In this document: one piece after another, positions 32,697 to 43,732 of the stretch | How the letters are laid out: each line of letters starts with the position of its first letter | Position numbering within the stretch: position 1 is the first letter of the stretch | Assembly: GCA_031835245.1 (NCBI GenBank) | Contig: JAVKOQ010000080.1 | Span: 124,001 to 188,000, forward strand | Origin: Balamuthia mandrillaris | Taxonomy: Eukaryota > Discosea > Longamoebia > Balamuthiidae | Length of the DNA stretch: 64,000 bases | Direction: 5' to 3' | Translations under genes and position numbers: made by a program | Notes under the pieces: generated by a model | Seen by the model: the letters and a program-made list of their open reading frames with translations, nothing else | Databases searched by the model: none | Told to the model about the DNA's origin: nothing

Positions 32697-34010
32697 ATGG
32701 ACGCGGCGAGTATGCTGCCCACGGAGATGTGGTACGCAGTGCTGGTCGAACACCTGCCCAAGGGGGCCAGAGGAGTAGTTGCCACCGTTTGTTGGACTTG
32801 GCGAGAAGTAATCAAGGGATTAGCCCCACCAGCGCAAGAACGTAAGATATCACGAACCTACTGCTGCGAGCACACTCTGGACCTAGCGAAATGGGCCGTT
32901 TATTACGAAATCGACTCCATGAGGAACCTCTACGACAACGACTTTATGTACGGTGCCATTTCTGTTGGCAACCTCGACGTCCTCAGATGGCTGGTGGACG
33001 AAATGGGCTGTCAAGCCCATGACGAAGGGGAGTATCTCTATCGCGCCGCCGAGTGCGGTCATTTGCACGTGCTGCAATGGCTCGTCGACGAACACGAGTG
33101 CACGATGTGCGAGACGGCTTGCGAATTTGCGGCACACGGGGGCCACCTGGATGTTTTAAAATGGGCCAAAACACAAGGATGCAATATAACGAAAGAAGTG
33201 TGCCATGAGGCCATCCGAAAAAACCGCATGGACATGTTGGTGTGGGCAACCATTGAAGGAGACGCTTGCTTGGATGCCGAAGCCTTGTCCATGGCCGTGG
33301 AGACTGGCAACTTTGAGTTGGTGGCTTGGCTTGTCGATGAAGCCGAGTGTCCATGGGACGAGACAGCTTCTTCGACAGCGGCCAGGAGTGGCAACTTGAA
33401 CATATTGCGCTGGTTATTGGAAAACGGTTGCCCTAGCAGCAGCTCTGATTTGTTCGTGGAGGCAGCAGCCGGGGGTCATATAGACACAATGCAGTGGTTG
33501 CTACATGAAGGATATCAATGGGATGAGGACACGTGTGCCAGTGCCGCACAACATGGACAGTTGGAGGCATTGCGATGGGCACGTAGTAACGGCTGTCCTT
33601 GGGACGAACAAACCTCCATCAACGCCATCGAACATGGACGAATGGACATACTTAAGTGGTCGCGGAGCATGGGATGTCCGTTGAGCGATCGCGAGTGCGC
33701 ACGCGCGGCCGCCAGAGGTCATACCGAAATTCTTCGCTGGCTGAGGGAGAACGGGTGTCCTTGGGACGGACAAACCTGTTTCAACGCCGCGAGATACGGA
33801 CACCTCGAAACGCTCGCTTGGGCACGAGAAAACGGTTGCAATTGGAATGCCGAACGTTGTAGAAACGCAGCTGGTATACATAGACATCGCCGCGTTGTAC
33901 GCTATATAACAAACACCCTCCGGCAGGAAAGTGGCTTGCCCACACGCAACAAGAGCGAATCGCATAGACGCAGAAAAAGAAGAAGAATGAATAAAAACAG
34001 TTTTGTTTGA
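32697..34010 (+). CDS. F-box / ankyrin-repeat protein (NGCPWD type)
   Basis: A single-exon protein of 437 residues. The start MDAASMLPTEMWYAVLVEHL is a short F-box-like segment. Then come about 13 units of the 26-residue ankyrin variant (GHLHVLQWLVDEHEC, NGCPWDEQTSINAIEHGRMD, NGCPWDGQTCFNAARYGHLE). The last unit, NAERCRNAAGIHRHRRVVRY, and the basic tail are encoded partly by an 84-bp sequence that recurs inverted 220 bp downstream. Such arrays are abundant in amoebae and in their giant viruses. Likely role: substrate receptor for an SCF ubiquitin ligase. Confidence 0.85.
   Translation: MDAASMLPTEMWYAVLVEHLPKGARGVVATVCWTWREVIKGLAPPAQERKISRTYCCEHTLDLAKWAVYYEIDSMRNLYDNDFMYGAISVGNLDVLRWLVDEMGCQAHDEGEYLYRAAECGHLHVLQWLVDEHECTMCETACEFAAHGGHLDVLKWAKTQGCNITKEVCHEAIRKNRMDMLVWATIEGDACLDAEALSMAVETGNFELVAWLVDEAECPWDETASSTAARSGNLNILRWLLENGCPSSSSDLFVEAAAGGHIDTMQWLLHEGYQWDEDTCASAAQHGQLEALRWARSNGCPWDEQTSINAIEHGRMDILKWSRSMGCPLSDRECARAAARGHTEILRWLRENGCPWDGQTCFNAARYGHLETLAWARENGCNWNAERCRNAAGIHRHRRVVRYITNTLRQESGLPTRNKSESHRRRKRRRMNKNSFV
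33844..33927 (+). repeat. Left arm of a perfect 84-bp inverted repeat
   Basis: Runs from GGAATGCCGAACG to CCCTCCGGCAGG and matches the reverse complement of 34147-34230 at every base. It lies inside the 3' coding end of the F-box/ankyrin gene. Confidence 0.95.
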
Positions 34011-34604
34011 TGCCAACCTGATGTGTTTTTTCTTTTCTTTCGCCCATGCATTGAAAGTACGAAGTCAGAGAAATGCAGGACCCGCCCGTGCTGCCCATTC
34101 TGCCCGCTCACCGCATCCACCCCGACGAGGACTGGGACAACCCCACCCTGCCGGAGGGTGTTTGTTATATAGCGTACAACGCGGCGATGTCTATGTATAC
34201 CAGCTGCGTTTCTACAACGTTCGGCATTCCGGCCAGAGCGAGTTCCACCACCCCGAGTCCCTAATACAGCCAGCGTCCCCACGGTCTCCTGCCCTGGTTC
34301 GGTCGGGCGCCCGTCACCGCCCTCCACCCGGAGCCCATCGAGGCCCATATCCTTCACCCGGCCAAGAAGGCCGTGCACACCGCCGAGAACGTTATCAACC
34401 AAGCCTCAACAGACCAAAACGATTGGTCTTCGTCACATTCCTCTTCGCGTTCTTCTTCTTCATCTTCTTCATCGTCTTCTTTTTCTTCTTCTTCATCATC
34501 ATCTTCAGCTAGAAGACTGTTTCAATTATTTGACCTCAAGTTCGAGGGAATGTAAATAAGATTGTTTATTTTCTTCTCCACTAAAATATATTAGCTAAGG
34601 CCTG
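34011..34604. other. Intergenic region with a GC-rich gene fragment
   Basis: From about 34060 to 34420 the plus strand is GC-rich and gene-like in shifting frames: PPVLPILPAHRIHPDEDWDN, then (inside the right repeat arm) VYVYQLRFYNVRHSGQSEF, then WFGRAPVTALHPEPIEAHIL. The pieces are not in one frame. It may be the remnant of a host gene, or exons with unseen introns. The product is unrecognised. A Ser-coding TTC repeat follows at 34440-34510. Confidence 0.4.
34147..34230 (-). repeat. Right arm of a perfect 84-bp inverted repeat
   Basis: Starts CCTGCCGGAGGG and ends CGTTCGGCATTCC. The spacer between arms is 219 bp, so the transcript of the F-box/ankyrin gene could fold into a long hairpin if it extends this far. 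Confidence 0.95.
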
Positions 34605-34887
34605 TTATTCGCGCAAAGCTCCTCCCTTCATGAACAAAAAAGCCATAACCCCAACAACAGCTCCTCCAAAGGCCATCTTGTACATCCAACTATGCGATGG
34701 ATGACAGTTCTTGAAGCTGTGGAGAGCTCTTTGCCAATCCGGATGGTCTTTGCCCAACTTCTCTTGCCATATGTCGAGCGCTTCTTCGTAGAAGGGAAGA
34801 GCTTTCTCCGGTTTGTTTTGTTTGACGTATAGTTCTGCTAGTTCGAATAAAGTCTGTTTTGTATTTTTTGAGCGTAAAGAGTTTAGA

Positions 34888-34932
<45 letters not shown>

Positions 34933-36693
34933 ACAAAAGGAAAGAAAACATACGGAGCCGTAGTCAGGATGCCGTTTGGTGCCAAGGGTTGCTTCCCGCA
35001 TGGACAATGCTTCCAAGAAAAGCGGCTCCGCCAAGTCGTATTTCTTCTGTTGCACATAGAGAGTTGCTAAGTCGTGTAGTCCTTTCGCCAACTGTTGTTT
35101 CGGTAGTTTAACAAAATGCTGATATAGAGGGAGAAAAGGAAAGAGAGGAAAGGAGAGGGGAGAGAGAGCCAAGAAGAGGGAGAAGAGAGAGGTGAAAGCT
35201 TTGACAAAAGGAAACAAAAGAGCAAACCTTCGAATGCTTGTTGCCGAGCACCTCCTTCAAGATCGCAATAGAGCGTTGTTGAATGCGTTCTGACTTTTCG
35301 TATTTGCCCTGCAGTCGGTAGAGCACCGCCAACGTGTTCAAGGAGCGAGCAGTGTCGGCATGAAGTTCTCCAAACGTGCCTTTGCGGATTGCCAAGGCTC
35401 GTTTGTGAAGAGGTTCTGCCTCATCATAACGTTCCATGTTTTGATAAATTTCTGCCAAGTCATGTAAACTCCTATTTGGAAAGAAACATTGTTTTAGGAA
35501 AGGAAGTACAACAGAAGGGAGTAGCAAAAGAAAGCAAGCAAGACGACAAAAAGAAGGAGAAAGAAGAACCTTGCCACTTCGGGGTGATGTCCTCCAAAGA
35601 AGTTCTCCCTGACCTCAAGGGCAGTGATAAACAGCTTTTCCGCCTCGGCATACTTGCCTTGCCGAAAGTTGATCCATGCCAAATCGCCTTTGGTGGTGGC
35701 CAGTTCTGGATGTTCTGAGCCATATGTTTCCTTCATTTTATTTTTGTTCATTTCAATTTGTTAAATAAATAATAGAGCTTGATAGGATTATTTGTACCTG
35801 CAATATCCGGAGAGCATGATTATAATTTTCCACAGCCTCGTCATATTTGCTAGGATAAGGAAACGTTTAGCAGTGGTACTCCAACACACACACTCTCTCT
35901 TTGTGTCTAGGTAGTAACTTACCCTCGTGTGCCATCCAGATAAGCAAGGTCGTGGTAGCTCTCAGCACAATCTGTTGTTTTAAAGCGGTAATTTGCAAGG
36001 AAAAGGTTAAAAAAGAATAACAAAGCAAACAGAAAGAAAAAAGTACCAGGATGGTTTCGTCCTAAACAATTTTCTCTTATGGCCAAAGAGCGGCGATAAA
36101 GAGATTCCGCCTCATCGTATTTGCCCATTTTCATGTTTGTCTTCGCCAACTCATGTAAGCACTGAGCCACTTTTGGAGTGTCTCGCCCGAAAGCTCTTTG
36201 TAACGTTTCGAGAGCGCTGAGGTGAAGGGCTTCCGAGTCTTTGTATTTGCCCTGATAAAACTTGAGAGTAGCTGTATTAAACAAACTTCGCGCTATAAAA
36301 ACATGAACCAATTAGCAAAAGAACGAGAGGAGCGACCGAGAGAGGGAAGAAAACACTACTGACCAACATCAGGATGAGAAGTTCCAAAAGCAGTCATACG
36401 AATGCTCAAGGCTCGCTTGTTTAGCGTCTCTGCTTCGTCATATTGTCCAATCTTCTGATACAGTTCAGCTAATTCATGCAACGACCGAGCCACTAACGGA
36501 TGCTGTGACCTACAGTCAGAAAACATAGAGACACTACAAAAATGTGAGAAAGATGACGAAAGAGAACCTCTTGTCCCATTGTTTCCTCTCGCATCTCCTG
36601 AGACTGAGTGTACAACTGAATAGCTCTGCTGTATTTCGCTTGCTGTTGGCAGTAGACAGAAAAAGAAAATAAATTAATGATTATTTGAAGGAA

Positions 36694-36734
<41 letters not shown>

Positions 36735-39700
36735 AAATAAAACGTTCAAGAACCTTAAAGTAAACCCAAGCAAGACTGCTAAGACAAAAGGCTAAATCAG
36801 GATGGCTCTTCTCACCGTAGCAGTTCTTCAAGATTGTTAGTGATCGCTTGTAGAAATGTTTTGCCTTCTTGTAAAGACCCCTTGTGGCATACAGATAAGC
36901 CAAGTTATTCAACGACTCAGCACAATCTGGATGGTCTGAGCCTAATTTCTTTTCCTATTATATACATTTTTCAAACATTAGCTTGAAGAAAAACACAAAA
37001 AACATGAGAAATGAAAATTCATACTTGAATTGCTAGAGCCCGAAGATAAAGAGGTTCCGCTATGTTTCAGAAAAGAGTGAGTAGGATGAGAAAACTATCA
37101 AATAGAATAAGAGAGATCAAAAGAGAGAGAGAGAGAGAGAGAGAGAGACAAAACAAAAACGAAGCAGTACCTTGCTCATATTGACCGACTTTGTAGTAAA
37201 GCTTGGCCAACCCTTGCAAACCAATGGCAACTTTGGTGTGTTCCTTTCCCAAAGCTTCCTCCAAGATGGCCAACGAACGACGGTACAAAGCCTTGGCCTC
37301 GTTATAGTTGCCTTTGTCAAAGAACAGCTCGCCAAGGTTATGCAAGCTTCGTGCAATCTCCACATGAAACTTGCCAAACACTTTCTCGCGCACGGAAAGT
37401 GCTCGCTTGTTCAGCGTTTCTGCTTTGTCCAATTTGCCCTATAAAGGAAGATAAATATGGACAAATCGAACAAAGGGTAACACAAAACTAGAAGCAAGAG
37501 TTTACCTGGACGTGATAAAGCTTAGCAAGGTCATGCAAAGATCGTGCAGTATCAGGATGGTCATTGCCGAGGTACTTCTCCCTGATGTTCAAAGACTCTG
37601 TGTATAGCTTCTCTGCCTGCTCAAAGCTGCCTTGCCTAAAGTAAATCCAAGCGAGAGCGTTACAGCTCTGCGCTACTTCCGGATGGTTCTCTCCAAACAG
37701 CTCCTTCATGATCGTCAGAGAATGCTTGTAATGCTTCTCGGCCATGTCGAACTTGCCCTGCGTGGTATAGAGGTAGGCTAAGTTGTGGAGCGTGATAGCG
37801 ACGTCGGGATGGTGCGTGCCGAGGGCAGAAATGCGAATGCCAAGGGCGCGTTTGTAGTACTCCTCGCTCTTGGGGAAGCGGCCCATGCGATAGTACACTT
37901 GAGCCATGTCATGAAGGCTTTGAGCTACTTTGATGTGGTCTTTGCCGAACACTTTTTCTAAAATTCGGAGGCCTTTTTTGTGGAGTTTCAATGCTTCATC
38001 GTATCTATCCGAAGAGAGGCGAGTTAATAAAGACAAAAAAGAAGAAAGTTATTCACCTAATATTACCTTCCCTCAGAGAAGTAAAGATTGCCAAGATTGC
38101 AGTAACTGCGGGCCACGTCGCTGTGTTCCGTTCCCAGCACCTTTTCTCGAATGGCCAGTGCACGCTGGTTCAGCGATTCTGCTTGTGCGAATTTGCCCTG
38201 TTTGTGGTATAGCTCTGCCAACTCGTGCAACGAACGTGCCACATCCGGATGTACCTTGCCGAATGTCTTTTCTCGGATTTCTAGCGCTAGTTTATAGAGT
38301 TTCTGGTGATTTATATTCGTTTTAGTAACATAAAGAATAAGAAAAAGCTAAGTAATGAGGAGGAAAGCAGTAAATAATGAAAGATGAGGAAAAGAATAAA
38401 ATAAACGCACAAACCTCCGCTTCGTCATACTTGGCTTGTTTGAAATAGATCCAGGCCAAGTTGTTTCGGTTCTGTGCGACGGAGGGGTGGTCCTGTCCAA
38501 AAGTCTTGTGGAGGATGGCCAACGATCTGTCGTACAACATACAAGCCTCCGCGTATTTGCCTTGCGTTGTGAATAAATAGGCCAACATATGAAGTACGTC
38601 CACCAGATCTTTTTTAAGAACAAATACGGTTTAGCGTTCAAAAATGCGAAATAAAGAAGAAAGCACAAGAGAGAAGAAATCTTAAAAATTACCAGGATGA
38701 TCAGTGCTAAGGGAAGCCTCCTGGATGGCCATACAACGCTTGTACATGAGTTCTGCTCTTTCGTATTCTCCTTGCCTGTAATATAGATTGGCCATATTGT
38801 AGAGGCCATGCGCCACTGTAACGAAAAACAATTGTAAGAAGGGAGAAGAAGCATAAAAGAATTTTGACATCGATAATCAAACCTTTAATATGGTTGGAAC
38901 CCAATGCACTCTCGTAGATCTCCAAAGACCGTTTCTGAAGGGCCAAGGCCTCCAAATAGTTGCCTTTAGTATAATAGAGCTCCGCCAAGTGATTGAGAGA
39001 GTCAGCTAGATCTGTATGAGTATAACCAACTGATTGCTTTGTTGATAGATTGACAAAACACGGAAAACAAGGTTGGTTAATATGGTTGCAATAGAAAAAA
39101 AAAACAAGGGCAGAAACAGAAAAATAACGATTTTACTTGTTGAATGCTGAGGGCACGTTTGGTCATTTCTTCAGCTTTTGGATATTTTCCCAGTTTTTGG
39201 TATAGCTCTGCTAGTTCTTGCAAACATCTGGCAATGTTCGGATGCTATTTGAGAAAGAATGAAAGAGCGATGAGCATGGGTGAAGAACAGTAAAGAGACA
39301 AATGAAATAATAGACACCTCTTTTCCAAGTGATGTTTCACGTATGCGTTGAGATTCCTTGAACATCCTTTCAGCTTCCTCGTAGCGTCCTATATGAAACT
39401 TGAACGTTAACAAGAGCAATAAAGAAAAGGGAGAATAAAGGGAGGAAGTTAGGGAAGAGTGAGAGAGAGAGCGAGAGAGCAACCATGCTTGAAGTAAATC
39501 CAAGAGAGTTTGTTCCTTGTGATGGCGATTTCAGGATGATCAGCGTCCAGCGAGGAAACCAGAATTTCAAGTGACCTTGTATACATGCTTTCTGCCTCCT
39601 CATACTTGCCCTGAGCGCTGTAAAGGTAGGCTAAGTGATGCAGATTCGGAGCAAGCCTTGGATGGTCAGGACCAAGTGCATTTTCACGGATGTTCATAGA

Positions 39701-42700
39701 ACGTATGTACAAAGGTTCCGCCTGAAAACGATTTGTTAGTAGGAGAAAAGAGAGAAGGAGCAAGAGGTTGAGAGGTAGAGATACATCTTCAAAACGGCCT
39801 TGTTTACAATAAAGAGTGGCCAAATCGGATAAGCACTGAGCAACACGGGGGTGATTCGGTCCATAAGCTTTTTCTGCAATCTGCAAAGACCGTCGATGGC
39901 CTGTAAAAGAGAGAGAATGAGTTAAATGAAAATTAGAACAGAAGATAATACGAACCATCTTCAGCTGCTTTGTACTTGCCCTGCTCATAATTGATGGAAG
40001 CCAAACTGTTAAATTGCATGGTCATGGCAGGATGATCCTCTCCCAGAGATTGCATATATATGTTCAAAGACTTTTGCGCCAGCTCCTCCGCCTCGAAGTA
40101 CTTAGCTTGTGCCTTTCGCAAGCGCGCCACTTTTTCCAGGATGACAGCGTGATCCAACGGAGAGAGAGTTTGACGGCTTTCACGAATGGCCAAAGCTTCT
40201 AACAGATAAGGTTCTGCTTCATGATACTTGCCAAAGAAAAAGTAAAACTCTCCCACATGCGTTAAAGCTGTTGCCACATCAGCATGCTGGTTTTAATATT
40301 GCATTTTTTAGTGCGAGTGTCACAAAATAAAGAGAGCGAGAGAGTACCTGAGAGTGGCCAACCGGACGGGTCTTTCTAACGATGTCAAGCATTCGGTGGA
40401 ATAATGTCTGGGCATCGCAGTAACGTCCTTGACATTTGTAAAGCTCTGCCAAATTTCTGACTGCTTTGTTAGAAGAGAAAACTAAGGGGTCACATAAGAA
40501 CAAGAAGAAGGGATATACCTCACACTGGCAGCGACCAAGAAGTCATGCTTGCCATGAGTGGCTTCCATGATGTCTAATTGCTGTTTGTATAGGCTCTCAT
40601 CATCCTCTGACCTCCCTAACGCTCGCAAAGTCTATAAAGGCATAAAAAACGGACAGGTTAAGAAGACAGAGAGAGAGAGAGAGAGAGAGAGAATGAGGCG
40701 AGAGAGAAGGGAAAGTACCTCCACAAATGGTACAACTCGAGTGATGCGAGCAGTAGCATCAATGCTTACAAGATCAGTTACCAAAAAGGGAGCCTCTCTA
40801 CGGAAGATGTGAGAGGGATTCTTCGGATCTTCAGCCAAGCGGGCCATTGCATCTTTGGTGAAGTGAAGGCCAGCCTTGACTTTTAGGCCTTCAAAAAGGG
40901 CTGTCATGGAAATAACTTCCCTGAGATCAAAGTTTTGATCTTTTTCTTCGTCACAAAGAGCAGATTCGAATCGAAGCGTAAGACCCTGTCTAATCTCATT
41001 CTTCCAAAATTGTTCAGTTCTTTTTGAGTTTCCAAACACAGTATTCAGGAACTCTGCAACGGTGGCATGCTACATATGAAAGCATAAGATGTAAAATTAA
41101 AAAAACTGAAGAAAGAACAGGAAGAAGCAGAAGAAAAGAGAAGAAAACTACATACAGCGGCTGAATACGAGACAGAGCGAAGAGTTTTGGCAAGCATTTT
41201 GTTGAGTGTACGCACGAGCATTTCCTTCATAATCAAGGCGGACAGGTCTGGAAGGGTAGTCCGAGATCGTAATAAACCGAGATAACGAACGTTGATACCG
41301 CGCACATGGAGTTCATCCATAAGCTGAAACCGTTCCAACGGAGTGGAAGAATAGCGATGGTTCAAGTCATGAGCAAAGTGCTTGATTGCCTCAGAGAGTT
41401 GTTCTGTGGCTTCTACCACGTCTTGGTTTAGTTCTTTGGCGTTTTGAGATTGAAAGCTCCTTTTTGTTTGTTTGGCACGATTAATGAAAAGCTCTTTTTA
41501 AATAGCAAGACCAGAAGAACATACGAAAAAGCATCCGAGGAAAGTGAAACTTTGTTGTGCTTCACCATCTCTGGACGGAAGCGACGGTAGAGCAGCTCAT
41601 TTACGTTTCCGTTTGTTATCTCACTGCGTGGAGCTGTTGGAGGAAGTAATCTATGTGTGTCAACGCAGTAATACCGTCCATCCGTGCCTCGATGTCCTTC
41701 CATATCTACCAATGTGCCAAAAAAAAAAATGAGCGGACTGAAAGAAAAGAATGAAGCGGAAGAGAAGAAGGATGACGAGTGAGACATACCTCCACAAACG
41801 TGCAACAGCTTTGCTTGGTCATCTTTTCCAACGTAATGTGCTTTCAAATTTAAGATCGAGGCAACTTTCTCCATCATTTCGTTCATCTTTGGGTCAGATT
41901 TATGAACTGTTGTTCCTCCATCTACGCTTCCTAATTATTGAAAGAGAGAAAGAGCGCGCGCGAGAATGAGGCGATGGAACGTGAGAGCGAGAGAAGCAGA
42001 AAGAGAAAGAAAACCATAAATGAGTGTGTCGTGACCCAACGGCAAGACTGTGGTTGCTACCATTGTGAAACCCATATACGTTATCAGCGCCATCATCGAA
42101 ACATGGAGCTTATCCACCTGTTACACGTGATATAAGTAAAATAAAAGAGGCTTTAGAAAAAAACAGAAAGTAACACGGACGTGACAAGCGATGATGGAAA
42201 GAAGGCTCTTTAGCTCATGTCCTGCTACTTTAACGGCCCACTCGTCCTCTCCGTATGTGTTCAGCGTGTCCAGAGCGTACTTGAGGAAGATGCCCTTTGC
42301 AAGAAACTTTGCGTCGCCAGGTGCGCTTTCTGTTGTAGTTGGAATATTATTTACAAAAGGAAAACTTTAAGTAAGAAACAAAAATGACGAGTAAAGGAAA
42401 TGGATGACAAGCAAGAAAATAAGAACGAGATTGAATGAACAAAGAACGACAAGTAAAGAAAGAAAGAAAGCAACAACAGAACAGAACATGACGGCAAGAA
42501 CAACAACAAGAAAAGAATGTAACCTGGGTTGATGGGCACAATAGTCTTTTCCTGGAGAGGCAAGGCCCGCTCCGCCACAATGGTCTTTACCAAAGGCATG
42601 GCCACCGCCACAAACTGCTCGGATAGCCGCTGAATGGCGTTGGCCCTCTCCTTGGCCTCTTCAGGCGTGGTGCTGGGCCGCTCCAACAACCGCTGAAACT

Positions 42701-43311
42701 CTTCATTCCAGTCTCTGTCCTCATCTTCCTCTTTGGGGTTGTCTCCTTCGTGTGGTTGTTGGCGTGGCGTTTTGTTTATGCCTTTTTCGTCGAGAGAGTC
42801 TTGAGAGTCGGATTCGTTTCGAGTGCCGCTGCGACTGCGAGCATAGCCTACTACTTCGTTGGCTTCCTCTGCAAGAAGAGAGAGAGAGAGAGAGAGAGAG
42901 AAAATTTCATCGTCAACAAAGAGAGAGAAGAGAAGAGAGAAGAAGGAATGACGAACCGAGAAGACTGGCAATGCCTAAGGGCTTACGCCGCGCTTGCCCC
43001 TGATAGCTGCTCAAATCGACCAGATCGGAAGCAGAGGAAGAAGTGGTGGAGGAGGACAAAGCGGAGGTGGAAGTAGCAGACAAAGTAGAAGCCGAAGAGG
43101 AAGAAGAAGAGTCTCTACGTCCTTCAACGAGACGCAAGTAAGTGCGCAGCAATTGTTCCTCATCCTCCTTGGTGCGGGCGCTACTGGACGACGACGAGGT
43201 TGACAATGACGTAGCAGCTGTTGCCGCCGCGGTACCAGCCGATCTTGGTTCCTCCACTTCCTTCTCCTTATCTTTCTTTTTCTTCTCCGAACCTCCTCTT
43301 TTCCTCTCCAT
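34605..43311 (-). CDS. Giant Clu-domain / TPR protein with C-terminal membrane anchor
   Basis: About 32 exons and roughly 2,050 residues. It starts at MERKRGGSEKKKK (43311) with a Ser/Ala-rich region. Residues about 230-640 (nt 42330-40720) resemble the Clu/eIF3-p135 region: DMEGHRGTDGRYYCVDTHRL, PPTAPRSE and HVRGINVRYLGLLR match the family's DGRxYxxDxxRxxPP and GINxRYLG signatures. From about 40630 to 34740 come some two dozen kinesin-light-chain-type TPRs (for example HPDVARSLHELAELYHKQGK, YDEAEPLHKRALAIRKGTFG), each roughly 42 residues and often one per exon. The end is a hydrophobic helix (MAFGGAVVGVMAFLFMKGG) with a four-residue tail, a tail anchor. Clu proteins act in mitochondrial distribution and mRNA binding and also have TPRs, but fewer. 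Anchorage to mitochondria or ER is inferred. Confidence 0.85.
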
Positions 43312-43732
43312 TGTTTTTTTTTTTCGCACAAACGTTTGAGGATGGGGGCAAGAGGAGGGGGGCAAGAGGTGGGAAGCAAAGATAAAAAAAATAAAATCAC
43401 AAACCGCTTTTAACTTCTCTCTCTCTCTCTCTTTGTCTTTTTTTTTTTTCGTTACTTTCTTCTCTTGAGTTCACCGTGACGACACGGTTCCGCTGAGAGG
43501 TCTGGGACTCGGATAAATACCTTGAACATCTGTTTTTTGTCCAGCGATCCAATGGGCGATGGACAATCCCCCGGTTGGACAAAAGAAGTTTGCGATCTTA
43601 TCTGGACTTGGGAGCAACAAAAAAAAAAACGGTACGTCTAGCGAGGGGAGAAAGAAGGAAGGCGGCAGCAGCTACGGACATAGACTTCGCTTGGCCCGCC
43701 GCAACGGCTCTAATAGAGCTTGCTAGCAAAAA
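43312..43732. other. Divergent promoter region (Clu-TPR / F-box-ankyrin)
   Basis: About 420 bp with poly-T (43441-43450), CT repeat (about 43415-43434) and poly-A (43619-43630) runs. No gene recognised. Confidence 0.5.

Noticed and set aside
33902-34402. Minus-strand frame containing an ankyrin-like NAERCRNAAG segment
   Set aside because: The segment comes from the inverted 84-bp repeat, not from an independent gene.
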